A stretch of DNA of 64,000 nt from an uncultured Clostridia bacterium (GCA_945874765.1 CAMCHQ010000006.1:1-64000); one strand, 5' to 3'. Positions 15,172 through 25,680 are shown, counted from the first letter of the stretch. The notes: a model not told the origin generated them from the sequence alone. Made by a program: numbers and translations.

Positions 15172-15326
15172 AAGAAAATCAATATGACTGTTCAAAGTGC
15201 AATTACAGGGACAGGAGTATTAACTTCTGTGGCTTTTGCACTAAAAAACTTCTAAAAGAAATTAAGGAGGCAAAAGATGAGCGAAAAAAGAACAATTTTT
15301 CAGCAGAGAATGAGAGTGCTGAATAA
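15168..15326 (+). CDS. Small zinc-ribbon-like protein
   Basis: A 52-residue ORF below the track cut-off. The ATG overlaps the upstream stop codon (ATGA). It has two CxxC pairs, CSKCNYRDRSINFCGFC, that could hold one zinc ion, then a Lys/Glu-rich helix. It overlaps the next gene by about 50 nt. No good ribosome site is seen, so translation would be coupled. The Cys spacing makes chance unlikely but not impossible. Confidence 0.5.
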   Translation: MKENQYDCSKCNYRDRSINFCGFCTKKLLKEIKEAKDERKKNNFSAENESAE

Positions 15327-15507
15327 GCTCTATAACTACGGTTGCAAAACCGAAAAGGACTTGCAGAAACTTACCCTTGAAAACATCCTTGAAATTAACG
15401 GCATAACAATACCTGAAATGTCGGTTATAACCGAACTGCAAAAGCAGGTTAAGGCAGGTACTCTCTACTCTTATCTCGGAGGTGGAGAAAATGAGCAAAG
15501 CGATTGA
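15277..15507 (+). CDS. Small helical ICE protein
   Basis: A 76-residue protein, mostly helical and basic at the N-terminus. The segment KTEKDLQKLTLENILEINGI resembles a helix-hairpin-helix, a fold often used for nucleic acid or protein contact. Ribosome site AAGGAGG lies 7 nt before ATG. Its 3' end overlaps the next gene by 17 nt. Function unknown. Confidence 0.65.
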   Translation: MSEKRTIFQQRMRVLNKLYNYGCKTEKDLQKLTLENILEINGITIPEMSVITELQKQVKAGTLYSYLGGGENEQSD

Positions 15508-16213
15508 TTTGACTTTCCGTTGTGCCAAAGAAAATGAGACAAAATATGCTTTCACTCAAAGTCAGCAGATTAAAATGCAGACGGGATATGTGGGCTATCT
15601 TCGTGGGGATTTCGGCATAAACGGAAACAATTTTTATTTTTCTTGGAATGATGAAATTGATGTTAGAAAAACACCCGAATTTCAAAGCGAATTTGACAAT
15701 GTTATAAACGCTTTGCGTGATGATCCGAAATACAGAGGTATATTACGCAACCGTGAAGATATGAAACTGCTTTGTTGTGCAAGACCTCAAAGCCGCATTG
15801 AAAGTGATGAAAGGTCGGATATGTACTGTTTTAGAGCAGATACAGAAAAGTATTCCTATATCATAAGATGTCAAACACATAGCGGTGATTATAACTTCTA
15901 TGTAACTGCATACGAAAAGGAACACCTTGATAGGCATATAAAAAATGCAGAAAAAGGTATCCGTTTCATAACAAGCAACTATCAACCGCTTTTTACTTTG
16001 CCTGACGGCAGTAAAATAAAAATCACTACGCCAAACGGTAATACACTAATACGCACCTGCCGATATATAGATGAGTATCATTTGGAATTGGGAGACATTC
16101 TTTATCACATTTGCGAATTTGCCGAGCGAATGGAAATGCAGGGAAATAAGGTCGAGCCTTTTGATGATGCTCCAAAAAAAGAGCGAGTGCGTACACCTGA
16201 ATTTGAAAGATAG
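15491..16213 (+). CDS. Conserved ICE protein of unknown function
   Basis: A 240-residue soluble protein. The start is ATG 15491 after CGGAGGTGG; GTG 15482 in the track is part of that ribosome site. The middle has a Cys-containing stretch (LLCCARPQSRIES), and the C-terminal half looks like a beta-rich domain ending in a charged tail, RVRTPEFER. It lies in the same tightly spaced run as its neighbours, upstream of the methylase-helicase. No catalytic motif is recognised. Confidence 0.65.
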   Translation: MSKAIDLTFRCAKENETKYAFTQSQQIKMQTGYVGYLRGDFGINGNNFYFSWNDEIDVRKTPEFQSEFDNVINALRDDPKYRGILRNREDMKLLCCARPQSRIESDERSDMYCFRADTEKYSYIIRCQTHSGDYNFYVTAYEKEHLDRHIKNAEKGIRFITSNYQPLFTLPDGSKIKITTPNGNTLIRTCRYIDEYHLELGDILYHICEFAERMEMQGNKVEPFDDAPKKERVRTPEFER

Positions 16214-16224
16214 GAGGAGTTAAA

Positions 16225-16776
16225 ATGACAAAAGACAGATATGTTCTTTGGACTGACATCAATCTTGATTTTGACGATTGGAAAGATGACTTGCAGAGCG
16301 AGTATCCGGAATTAAGTGAGAATGAGCTTATTGAAAAAATGTACGAAATTAACGCCGATTATCTTGACGATGAAAGAGTTAATCTCAACAGGCAACTCTC
16401 ACAGCCTATCCTTATAATCGGAGATTTGGGATTATGGAATGGTCGAGCAAACGGCTACAAAATGATTGACTCCGGCAATCTTAAAGATTGCTTATACACC
16501 AATAGCAATATGGCTGAATGGTATGTGGATAAAAGAGGAGATTTAAGATGTGATGTAGTACATCACGATGGCACTAATCACTATCTTTACCGTGTTTTCA
16601 AAGACGGTGTAAGTGAAACACAGATTGAAAATCTGCAAAACAAAATCTACTTTGGTAAGGCAACGAGAGCCGACATCACAAGAGTAACAAGACGGCTCGG
16701 TGATGAAATCAATAAGGTGTATAACATTGACTTGCCTTTTGCAAGAGAAAAGCAACCAAGAGAAATAGAGAGATAG
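16225..16776 (+). CDS. Conserved ICE protein of unknown function
   Basis: A 183-residue acidic protein: helical N-terminus (DFDDWKDDLQSEYPELSENE), central part PILIIGDLGLWNGRANGYKM, and a C-terminal segment containing ATRADITRVTRRLGDEINKV. Similar accessory proteins are found beside large methylase-helicase genes in Clostridia ICEs; I cannot name the family. TAGGAGGAG precedes ATG by about 6 nt. The gene is 14 nt upstream of the giant gene. Confidence 0.65.
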   Translation: MTKDRYVLWTDINLDFDDWKDDLQSEYPELSENELIEKMYEINADYLDDERVNLNRQLSQPILIIGDLGLWNGRANGYKMIDSGNLKDCLYTNSNMAEWYVDKRGDLRCDVVHHDGTNHYLYRVFKDGVSETQIENLQNKIYFGKATRADITRVTRRLGDEINKVYNIDLPFAREKQPREIER

Positions 16777-16790
16777 GAGTTGATTAAATA

Positions 16791-19700
16791 ATGCCTAATA
16801 AATTTGAGCTGATTACAAAAGCATACAGTGATGGGTGTGCTGATGTAATTCGCTCCCCTCAAAATTGGTGTGAATTTCTTTCTTCTGCCTGCTATAATTA
16901 CCGCTTGCGTTTTGATGAACAACTCCTTATTTTCCTTCAAAGACCTGACGCAACGGCAGTTCTTGAATTTGAAAAGTGGAACAAGAGGTTTAACCGTAAA
17001 ATAAACCGAAACGCAAAAGGTATTGCAGTATTCGCAGATGTTGAAAGAACGAAAATAAAACACTACTTTGATATTTCCGATACTAACGAAAATGAATTAT
17101 CCCGCCCTGTCCCTATATGGAAATATAAGGACGAGTATGAGAATGATGTTATTGAAACACTTGAAAACACCTTCGGTACTTTAAGCAATAAAAACGATAT
17201 TGTTGATGCAGTAATGTCAGCCGCAGATAACGCAGTTGAGGACAATACCGTTGACTATATCGCAGAGCTGCCGAATATTAAGAATGACAGTTTTCTTGAA
17301 GAACTCGACGATGACAGTATTTCAACAATATATCGCAGAGTAATCAAAAACAGTGTTGCCTTTATGGTGCTTACAAGACTTGGAATAAATGCAAACGAGT
17401 ATTTCAGCCGTGAAGATTTTGAGGACGCAGTTAATTTCAATACTACCGAAACTCTTAATGCTCTCGGCTACGCAACAAGTGATATTACGGAAATAGCACT
17501 TAATGAAGTGTCAAAAACCGTACTGTCATTGGAAAAATCAAATCGCATAATTGCAAAAACCGAAAAGGCAGAATATATTAAAGCCGAAAACAAAAATATA
17601 GAAAGGAGTGTTTCAAATGACACAAATCACTTACAGAAAACAGGGCGAAGTGCAGATACCGAACTTGGTACTTCCGACACAGAAGAATTTGACATTGAGC
17701 AGATATGGTCAGTTGAGGAAAAAGTTTCTCAAGGAGGAGCATCGTCTGCTGTATTACAACCTTTTGACAACGGGCAAGCTCGACAGCCATCTGCAAGAGG
17801 TGGACGAGAGAGCGAAATCAATGGAGGAATCATTGATGAAGAAAATGTCAGTTCAGGAGGGCTTGACCGAAGAGCTGAAAGCAACCGACCAAATGGCTTG
17901 GGTGCAGGGAATGAACAACTTGAAACAGAGGGTGCAGGAAATCGTGATGAAAGAGGTAATTTACGCTCTGTAACTGATGAATTACCACCGTTTTTGGATA
18001 ATGATTTGATTATGGGTGTTCTTGAAAATTCCGATGATGATTTAGTTTATAAAAAATCGTTCATTGCGGAAAAATTCAAGGAATTGAGCGAAAGAGAAAG
18101 AATACCATTTACTCAAACTCTCTACGGTGGGCGTTTTACAGAATACAACATCAACAATACAATAGTCGGCTTAAAAGCAGAAAAGGACGGACTTCTTATG
18201 TACGAGGGAACTTACAAATCTCGCACAAAGGAGTCCGGTTTTTCTTGGGAAATTGTTGCAGAGCTTATTGGTCAGTTGATTGATAGCGGAAAATACCTGC
18301 CGAAAGAAAAGAAAGAACAGGAACAAGAACAATCTGCACAAATCGGTTTATTTGACTATGTTGCCGATATACCCGAAGAACAACATGTTGACGAAAGCAA
18401 TCAGGTTTCTTTATTTACCGACTTCGGTGTATCACAGCAGATTATTGATGAGGCTCTTTGTATCGGTGCCAATGATACAAACAGTACACTTGATATTGCG
18501 ATGTTCTTTCGTCGTGACAGAGGTACAGAGTACAATACTGAATTTCTTAAAAAACACTATAAAACTAACGGCGCAGGCTTTTATTTCAATAACGAACAGG
18601 TATCAGTTTGGTATAACGAAAACGGCTTTAATGTTGCAAAAGGCACTACTGCTCAAAAGCCTTCCGCTACCCATTTAACTTGGGAACAGGTTGCAAAGCG
18701 TATTCGTGCATTGCTTGATATGGGCAGATATATTCCACAGGAAAAACTTGATATGATTGATGACAGAGAATTATCCATTGTGTCCGACCGTATCATTGCT
18801 TTTGTTCGTGATATGGACGATGAAGAAAGCTCTGAATATTTACCGAGAGGTAAAAAGATTGTTGACAATGTTCTCGGCTATCCTGATGAAGTTGCTGCTC
18901 TAAAAGAGTATTTGTCGGACGGTAATAATAGTGTTGCATTATTTAGAGAATACTCAAAATTTGCAAAGGCTTATGAAAACGGAATGATTAATCTATATAA
19001 ATACAATTACGAATATTCCGTGCCTTATGTATATGAAGTATTCAAGGGTATGCAAATTGAGCCTATCAATTTCAAAACTGCTGATGATTTTAACCCTAAC
19101 AGGCAATACTTTATTTCAAACGATGAAATTGATAATTTCCTTCGCAGAGGAAAAAGCAGTGCCGAAAGCAGATTTAGGATATACACAGGATTTGTCAGCA
19201 GACCTGAACGAGCAGACAGGGTAAAATTCATCAAGGATTATTACGGTTTAAGCGGCTCTTATTCGGGCAATGACAATTTAGATAGCTCTCCAAAAGGTTT
19301 AACAATAAGTCACGGCAATATAATGGAGCCATACGCAAAGGTAGTCTTAAAATGGAGTCAGGTTGAAAAGCATATTGATGATATGATTAAAAACAACCGT
19401 TTCTTTTATGACAGCGACTTTGACGAATTGCAGAACATATACAAAAGAGATATATCATATTCAGTCGAGAGTTTTTTCAATGACCTGCCTGATGAATATG
19501 CTAAACCGTACCCAAAGGAAACCGAAACATACAATATAAGCTATGTAGTTCGTGACAAACTCGATAATCCGCAGGAGCTTGACAACATTGAAAAAATGAT
19601 GTCTGATGCAATGGATTTGATGGGCGAGGATTACAACGGTTATAAGTATCGTAAACAGGAATATGATGATTTTGTTGCTTTCAAAAACGGTACTTATGCT

Positions 19701-22700
19701 CCGTATAAGGTGCCTGAAAAGGCACAGCCAAAGCCACCGCATACATTTACAAGCAAATTCAGTAAGCCTGCCGAAAATGAAACTGCTTTACCTGAATGGC
19801 TTACCGAATACCGTGAAATCAAGGCAGAAAACCCACAGGCTATTGTTTTCTATCAGCAGGGCGATTTTTATGAAGCCTTTGAACAGGACGCAGTAAAAGT
19901 CGCTAATGAGCTTGACCTCGTTTTAACAGGCAGACACATAAATGAGAATACAGGCGAACGCATTGCAATGTGCGGTTTTCCTAAACATTCGCTTGATAAG
20001 TATATGAAACACTTTGTGGATAAGGGATATAAAATTGCAGTATCTTCTCTTGAAAATGACGAAAGGAAAACAATTTGGTATGCTCCCGATTATCCCGAAA
20101 ATGTGCAAAAAGCTCTTGACCTTATAGCAAAATACAAAAAGGACGAGTTTGGGTATGACGATGACGCACCTTATGAAGATTTGTCCGATATTGGTCTTGC
20201 TTTCACAAGCACCGATGACGGTGAGTTTGATATTGATGTAGGTGTTGACCTTGTTAATTTCTGTATTACTCAAAGAGTGGGCGGAACTGTAACCAATGAA
20301 AGAAAGTACAACTCTCTTGATGAACTTATCACAAATGAGCTTGAGAGCCTTTCTTTTGATGATTTGGTTTTCCTTGATGAAAATACCTTAAAAGCAATTA
20401 AAAGTCGTGATACGGACGATATAAAAGCTCCTGTAATCAGGCAAAATGACCTTGCAACAAGGCTTGTTGACTTCATAAAAAACACCGATTTTTATGATTA
20501 TCAAGATAATCTGCAAATCGGCGAAACTGATGAAGATGCGATAGAAGATATGTCAAAACATATTGGTGACAAAACATTCTGTGAAGGTGTCATATCGTAT
20601 CTCACGGATTATGTTGCAATGGAAAGTACTGACTTACATGAATCAAAGGCTATGGACGGTGTACTTGATTTAGATAATGAAAATGTACTTAATAAGCATC
20701 AATTATTGCTTACCGACCTTATTAAGCATACAAATGAACTCGAAAATCAAGAGATTACACCTGCATTTCAAGCACCGCCAAAAGCAAACCCATATACTTT
20801 TGATTTGCACCCTGAGATACCGATTGCCGACAGACACAATTATAACTTTGCCGAAAAAGAAATTGAAACAGTTGGCAAAAAAGAGCGTTTCCGTAGAAAT
20901 ATGGAGGCTATCCGAGTTCTTAAAGAGTGCGAATTTGACAATCGCTTTGCAACACCTGAAGAACAAGAGATTTTATCAGGCTATGTCGGTTGGGGTGGCA
21001 TTTCAGAGGCATTTGATGAAAACAACGATGCGTGGGCAGACGAATTCCGGGAATTATATGCTGCCCTTTCTCCTACCGAATATGAGGCGGCAAGAAGAAG
21101 TACGCTGACAGCCTTTTATACCCCACAGCCTGTTATATCTGCTATCTACAAAGCACTTGATAAATTAGGCTTTAAGCAGGGTAATATTCTTGAGCCTTGT
21201 TGTGCAATCGGTAATTTTATCGGTATGCTCCCTCAAAATATGCAGGATAGTAAAATCTACGGTGTTGAGATCGACAATATCTCGGCAGGTATCGCACAAC
21301 AGCTTTATCAAAAGTCATCTATTATGACGGCTCCCTTTGAAAAGGCTGAACTTCCCGACAGCTTCTTTGATGCAGTTGTGGGCAATGTGCCTTTCGGAGA
21401 TTTTTCACTTGCCGATAAAAAGTACGATAAGTACCATTTCCTTATCCACGATTACTTCTTTGCCAAGTCCCTCGATAAGTTAAGACCGGGTGGAGTTATG
21501 TGTCTTGTAACTTCCAAAGGTACTATGGACAAAGAAAACTCCGACGTGCGTAGATATATTGCACAGAGAGCAGAGCTTCTCGGTGCAATAAGACTTCCTG
21601 ACAACACCTTTAAGGGCAACGCAGGTACAGAGGTAACATCGGATATTCTCATACTTCAAAAGCGTGACAGAGTGGTTGATATTGAACCCGATTGGTTATT
21701 CCTTGACGAAAATGCTAACGGAATACGAATGAATAAGTATTTTGTTGAGCATCCCGATATGGTACTCGGCGAAATGGTTATGCAATCAGGAAGATTTAAG
21801 CCTGAAAGTGCTTGTAAAGCCTATGAGGACAGAACTCTTGAGGAACAACTCGATATTGCCGTACAAAACATAAATGGCGAAATCACGGAATACACCATTG
21901 AAGATGTTGAGGAAAACGAGGTAAACTATATCCCTGCCGACCCTAATGTACGCAACTATTCCTTTACCGTTGTGGACGGCACTATCTATTACCGAGAAAA
22001 CTCGGTTATGCGAGAGGTAGAAACCTCCGAAACAGGTAAGAACAGAATTAAGGGTATGATTGAAATAAGGGACTGTGTTAAAAATCTTCTTGAAATGCAG
22101 ACCAATGATTACCCCGACTATGATATTGAAAAAGAGCAGCACAGACTTAACGAAATATATGATAAATTCGTTAAAAAGTATGGATATATTAACAGTAGAG
22201 GTAACTCAACAGCCTTTTCCGATGACAGCTCATATTTCCTTATCTGTTCTCTTGAAGTATTCAAAAATGACGAATTTGAACGCAAGGCTGATATATTCAC
22301 AAAACGAACTATTAAGCGGCATATTGCTAAAACTCACGCAGATACCTCCATTGAGGCTTACGGTATCTCAATAGGCGAAAAAGCAAAAATTGATATGCCC
22401 TTTATGTGTCAGCTTACAGGGAAAAGCGAGGAGGAGATATTCGTTGATTTGAATGGCGTAATTTTCCTTAACCCCGACTATGACGAAAACAACAAGGGTG
22501 TATCAAAGTATTTACCTGCTGATGAATACCTGTCGGGAAATGTTCGCAGAAAGCTCCGTCAGGCAAGAGAGATAGCTGAGAATGACGATAGATTTGCGGT
22601 TAATGTCGACGCACTCGAAAAGGTACAGCCTGTTGACTTAAAAGCAACCGAAATTGAAGTACATCTCGGTGTTACTTGGTTGCCTATTGAAATCATTAAC

Positions 22701-25673
22701 AAGTTTATGTATGAAACCTTTAATACATCTTATTACGCAAGAGGAGCAATTAAAGTGCATTACAATGAGCTTGCTAATGTATGGAATATAGAACACAAGG
22801 CGGCTGACAACACAAATCTTACCGTCACTCAAAAATACGGCACAAGCAGAAAGAACGCTTATCATATTCTCGAAGCAACACTTAATCTTCGTAATGTTCG
22901 TGTCTTTGATTATGAGGAGGACGAGAACGGAAAAAGAGTTGCAATACTCAACAAAAAAGAAACTGCCATAGCACAATCTAAACAAGAGCTTATTAAGCAG
23001 GCTTTCAAGAATTGGATATGGAAAGACCCCGATAGGCGTGAATATCTCTGCAAGCTCTACAACGAAAAGTTTAACAGTATTCGTCCTCGTGAGTATGACG
23101 GAAGTCATATTGTTTTTGAGGGAATGAATCCTGAAATAACTTTGAGAAAGCATCAGCAGGACGCAGTTGCAAGAGGACTTTACGGAGGTAATACGCTCCT
23201 CGCTCATTGCGTAGGTGCAGGTAAAACATACACTATGGCTGCAACAGCTATGGAGAGTAAAAGACTTGGTTTATGCTCCAAGTCTTTATTTGTTGTACCT
23301 AATCATCTTGTATCACAATGGGCAAGTGAATTTTTAACTCTTTATCCTTCTGCAAAGATTCTTGCCACAACTAAAAAGGACTTTGAAACAAAGAACAGAA
23401 AAAAGTTTTGCGGCAGGATTGCAACGGGAGATTATGACGCAATCATAATCGGTCATTCACAGTTTGAAAAGATACCTGTGAGCATAGGCAGACAGATGTT
23501 TACTCTGCAAAAACAAATTGATGAAATTATTGAAGGAATTTCCGAATTAAAGGCAAGCAACGGCGAAAGGTTTTCCGTAAAGCAGTTGGAGGCTACGAAA
23601 ACAAGGCTTGAGACTAAGCTTAAAAAGCTCAATGACCAAAGCGACAAGGACGATGTAGTAACCTTTGAAGAACTCGGTGTTGACCGCCTTTTCGTTGATG
23701 AGGCACACTACTACAAAAACCTTTTTGTGTATTCAAAAATGCGAAATGTAGGCGGCATATCACAGGTTGAGGCAAACAAGTCAAGCGATATGTTTATGAA
23801 GTGCCAATACCTTGACGAGCTTACAGACAGCAAGGGTATAACCTTTGCTACGGGTACACCGATAAGCAATTCAATGGTTGAACTTTACACAATGCAACGA
23901 TACTTGCAGTACGATTTATTGAGAGAGTACGGTTATGTCAATTTTGACAGTTGGGCGGCTCAATACGGCGAAACAGTAACTACTATTGAGCTTACGCCGG
24001 AGGGAACGGGATACCGTTCAAAAGTCCGTTTTGCAAGGTTTAACAACCTGCCTGAGCTTATGTCAATGTTCAAGGAGTGTGCGGATATACAGACCTCGGA
24101 TATGCTCAAACTTCCCGTACCGAATGTTGAGCATCACAACATTTCCGTTAAGCCATCAGAGTTCCAAGTCGAAATGGTTGAACAACTCGGAGAACGAGCC
24201 GAAAAGATAAGGGCAGGAGATGTTAAGCCGTATGTGGATAATATGCTAAATATTACTAATGACGGCAGAAAGCTCGCACTTGACCAAAGGCTTATTAACC
24301 CAACACTTCCCGACTTTGAGGGAAGTAAGGTAAATGAATGTGTGAGAAATGTTTATGACGTTTGGGCAGAAAATTCCGATAAAAAGTCAACTCAACTTGT
24401 CTTTTGCGACCTTTCTACACCGACAACAAAAGGCTCGGTTGAGGTAACAGATGCAGAGGTAACGGATAACGAGGATATTCCCGAAACATTCAAAAACATC
24501 TATGTTGATATTCGCAATAAGCTGATTGCAAAAGGTGTTCCTGCCGAAGAAATAGCTTTCATTCACGAGGCTAACAACGATAAGCAAAAGGCAGATTTAT
24601 TTGCCAAAGTTCGTGCAGGTAAAGTTCGTGTTTTGCTCGGCTCAACACAGAAAATGGGTGCAGGTACTAATGTTCAGGATAAGATAATTGCCTCACATGA
24701 TATTGATTGCCCTTGGCGTCCTTCCGACCTTGAACAGAGAGCAGGAAGAACAGTTAGACAAGGCAACGAAAACGATACCGTTCATCTGTACCGATATGTA
24801 ACCGAGAATACCTTTGACGCATATTTGTATCAGCTCGTGGAAACAAAGCAGAAATTTGTCGGTCAGGTAATGACAAGCAAAACCCCTGTTCGTTCCATTG
24901 AAGATGTTGACGAGGCGGCTCTTTCCTATGCCGAAATTAAGATGCTTGCAACAGGCAATCCTCACATTAAAGAGAAAATGGATTTGGATATGCAGGTGCA
25001 AAATCTTAAAATGCTCCAAAGCAATTACTACTCCGAAAGATTTGATCTTGAGGATAAGGTTACAAGAGAATACCCACAGGATATTGCAAGATACACCTCG
25101 CAGATAAAGGCTCTCAAAGTTGATATTGAAACTGCAAATAAAACCCTTAAAGCGTCTGCCGATTACTTCAACGGTATGGATATTAACGGTGAGCATTACA
25201 CCGAAAAGAAAGCCGCAGGCGAGGCAATTATCCGCATTATGAAGTCTTTTAAGAACTCATTGGAAACATTGCCTGTGGGCAGTTACAGAGGCTTTACGAT
25301 GGAAATGTATATTTCAAAAGGCTTTCGTTTAGAGTATATTCTTGCTATTCGTGGTGCAATGACACACACGATAAATCTCGGTACAGACGCACTCGGCAAC
25401 ATAACCCGTATAGACAACTGTATTGACCATTTGGCAGGCGATTTGGAAAAGGCTGAAAAGAAACTTGCCGAAACAGAAAAACAGCTTGAAATTGCCAAAG
25501 AAAGCCTCAAGGAGCCGTTCTCTCGTGAGGAAGAACTCCAAGAAAAACAGGCTCGTCTTAACGAACTCAACGCCCTGCTTAATGTTGATAAAAGGGACAA
25601 TGAATTCTGTGACGAAGAGCCTGATGAGAGCGAAATAAAACAGCCTAAAAGAGAAAGGAACATAGAACGATAA
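16791..25673 (+). CDS. Giant methylase-helicase polyprotein-like protein
   Basis: A 2960-residue cytoplasmic multidomain protein. An ArdC-like N-terminus (about 37-90, RLRFDEQLLIFLQRPDATAV) is followed by a poorly conserved linker and a MutS-domain-I-like module near 1003-1100 (AIVFYQQGDFYEAFEQDA ... MCGFPKHSLDKY). An N6-adenine methylase core comes next, with LEPCCAIGNF near 1467 and NVPFGD near 1533. Then an SF2 helicase: Walker A HCVGAGKTYT near 2140, VDEAHYYKN near 2302 and helicase C with QRAGRTVRQGNE near 2650, then coiled coil. Such proteins occur in Tn1549-like ICEs and may protect or process transferred DNA. tnpV is nested at 17617-17973. Confidence 0.9.
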   Translation: MPNKFELITKAYSDGCADVIRSPQNWCEFLSSACYNYRLRFDEQLLIFLQRPDATAVLEFEKWNKRFNRKINRNAKGIAVFADVERTKIKHYFDISDTNENELSRPVPIWKYKDEYENDVIETLENTFGTLSNKNDIVDAVMSAADNAVEDNTVDYIAELPNIKNDSFLEELDDDSISTIYRRVIKNSVAFMVLTRLGINANEYFSREDFEDAVNFNTTETLNALGYATSDITEIALNEVSKTVLSLEKSNRIIAKTEKAEYIKAENKNIERSVSNDTNHLQKTGRSADTELGTSDTEEFDIEQIWSVEEKVSQGGASSAVLQPFDNGQARQPSARGGRESEINGGIIDEENVSSGGLDRRAESNRPNGLGAGNEQLETEGAGNRDERGNLRSVTDELPPFLDNDLIMGVLENSDDDLVYKKSFIAEKFKELSERERIPFTQTLYGGRFTEYNINNTIVGLKAEKDGLLMYEGTYKSRTKESGFSWEIVAELIGQLIDSGKYLPKEKKEQEQEQSAQIGLFDYVADIPEEQHVDESNQVSLFTDFGVSQQIIDEALCIGANDTNSTLDIAMFFRRDRGTEYNTEFLKKHYKTNGAGFYFNNEQVSVWYNENGFNVAKGTTAQKPSATHLTWEQVAKRIRALLDMGRYIPQEKLDMIDDRELSIVSDRIIAFVRDMDDEESSEYLPRGKKIVDNVLGYPDEVAALKEYLSDGNNSVALFREYSKFAKAYENGMINLYKYNYEYSVPYVYEVFKGMQIEPINFKTADDFNPNRQYFISNDEIDNFLRRGKSSAESRFRIYTGFVSRPERADRVKFIKDYYGLSGSYSGNDNLDSSPKGLTISHGNIMEPYAKVVLKWSQVEKHIDDMIKNNRFFYDSDFDELQNIYKRDISYSVESFFNDLPDEYAKPYPKETETYNISYVVRDKLDNPQELDNIEKMMSDAMDLMGEDYNGYKYRKQEYDDFVAFKNGTYAPYKVPEKAQPKPPHTFTSKFSKPAENETALPEWLTEYREIKAENPQAIVFYQQGDFYEAFEQDAVKVANELDLVLTGRHINENTGERIAMCGFPKHSLDKYMKHFVDKGYKIAVSSLENDERKTIWYAPDYPENVQKALDLIAKYKKDEFGYDDDAPYEDLSDIGLAFTSTDDGEFDIDVGVDLVNFCITQRVGGTVTNERKYNSLDELITNELESLSFDDLVFLDENTLKAIKSRDTDDIKAPVIRQNDLATRLVDFIKNTDFYDYQDNLQIGETDEDAIEDMSKHIGDKTFCEGVISYLTDYVAMESTDLHESKAMDGVLDLDNENVLNKHQLLLTDLIKHTNELENQEITPAFQAPPKANPYTFDLHPEIPIADRHNYNFAEKEIETVGKKERFRRNMEAIRVLKECEFDNRFATPEEQEILSGYVGWGGISEAFDENNDAWADEFRELYAALSPTEYEAARRSTLTAFYTPQPVISAIYKALDKLGFKQGNILEPCCAIGNFIGMLPQNMQDSKIYGVEIDNISAGIAQQLYQKSSIMTAPFEKAELPDSFFDAVVGNVPFGDFSLADKKYDKYHFLIHDYFFAKSLDKLRPGGVMCLVTSKGTMDKENSDVRRYIAQRAELLGAIRLPDNTFKGNAGTEVTSDILILQKRDRVVDIEPDWLFLDENANGIRMNKYFVEHPDMVLGEMVMQSGRFKPESACKAYEDRTLEEQLDIAVQNINGEITEYTIEDVEENEVNYIPADPNVRNYSFTVVDGTIYYRENSVMREVETSETGKNRIKGMIEIRDCVKNLLEMQTNDYPDYDIEKEQHRLNEIYDKFVKKYGYINSRGNSTAFSDDSSYFLICSLEVFKNDEFERKADIFTKRTIKRHIAKTHADTSIEAYGISIGEKAKIDMPFMCQLTGKSEEEIFVDLNGVIFLNPDYDENNKGVSKYLPADEYLSGNVRRKLRQAREIAENDDRFAVNVDALEKVQPVDLKATEIEVHLGVTWLPIEIINKFMYETFNTSYYARGAIKVHYNELANVWNIEHKAADNTNLTVTQKYGTSRKNAYHILEATLNLRNVRVFDYEEDENGKRVAILNKKETAIAQSKQELIKQAFKNWIWKDPDRREYLCKLYNEKFNSIRPREYDGSHIVFEGMNPEITLRKHQQDAVARGLYGGNTLLAHCVGAGKTYTMAATAMESKRLGLCSKSLFVVPNHLVSQWASEFLTLYPSAKILATTKKDFETKNRKKFCGRIATGDYDAIIIGHSQFEKIPVSIGRQMFTLQKQIDEIIEGISELKASNGERFSVKQLEATKTRLETKLKKLNDQSDKDDVVTFEELGVDRLFVDEAHYYKNLFVYSKMRNVGGISQVEANKSSDMFMKCQYLDELTDSKGITFATGTPISNSMVELYTMQRYLQYDLLREYGYVNFDSWAAQYGETVTTIELTPEGTGYRSKVRFARFNNLPELMSMFKECADIQTSDMLKLPVPNVEHHNISVKPSEFQVEMVEQLGERAEKIRAGDVKPYVDNMLNITNDGRKLALDQRLINPTLPDFEGSKVNECVRNVYDVWAENSDKKSTQLVFCDLSTPTTKGSVEVTDAEVTDNEDIPETFKNIYVDIRNKLIAKGVPAEEIAFIHEANNDKQKADLFAKVRAGKVRVLLGSTQKMGAGTNVQDKIIASHDIDCPWRPSDLEQRAGRTVRQGNENDTVHLYRYVTENTFDAYLYQLVETKQKFVGQVMTSKTPVRSIEDVDEAALSYAEIKMLATGNPHIKEKMDLDMQVQNLKMLQSNYYSERFDLEDKVTREYPQDIARYTSQIKALKVDIETANKTLKASADYFNGMDINGEHYTEKKAAGEAIIRIMKSFKNSLETLPVGSYRGFTMEMYISKGFRLEYILAIRGAMTHTINLGTDALGNITRIDNCIDHLAGDLEKAEKKLAETEKQLEIAKESLKEPFSREEELQEKQARLNELNALLNVDKRDNEFCDEEPDESEIKQPKRERNIER
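17617..17973 (+). CDS. tnpV: TnpV-like protein nested in another frame of the giant gene
   Basis: A 118-residue ORF on the same strand as the giant gene but in another frame. It has its own strong ribosome site, GAAAGGAGTG, 6 nt before ATG. The sequence follows the TnpV transposon-protein pattern: MTQITYRKQGE, IPNLVLP, LSRYGQLRKKFLKE, GKLDSHLQEVDE, LTEELKATDQMAWVQGMNN. In the giant gene's frame the same DNA encodes a Gly/Ser/Asn/Glu-rich linker of disordered character, so tnpV is probably the constrained frame. The role of TnpV is not known. Confidence 0.8.
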   Translation: MTQITYRKQGEVQIPNLVLPTQKNLTLSRYGQLRKKFLKEEHRLLYYNLLTTGKLDSHLQEVDERAKSMEESLMKKMSVQEGLTEELKATDQMAWVQGMNNLKQRVQEIVMKEVIYAL

Positions 25674-25680
25674 TGAAGAT

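Noticed and set aside
18280-18678. 132-residue ORF in another frame of the giant gene
   Set aside because: Unlike tnpV, it has no ribosome site and no family pattern. Treated as a shadow.
22638-23207. 189-residue minus-strand ORF inside the giant gene
   Set aside because: Antisense to a conserved methylase-helicase region with no start signal.
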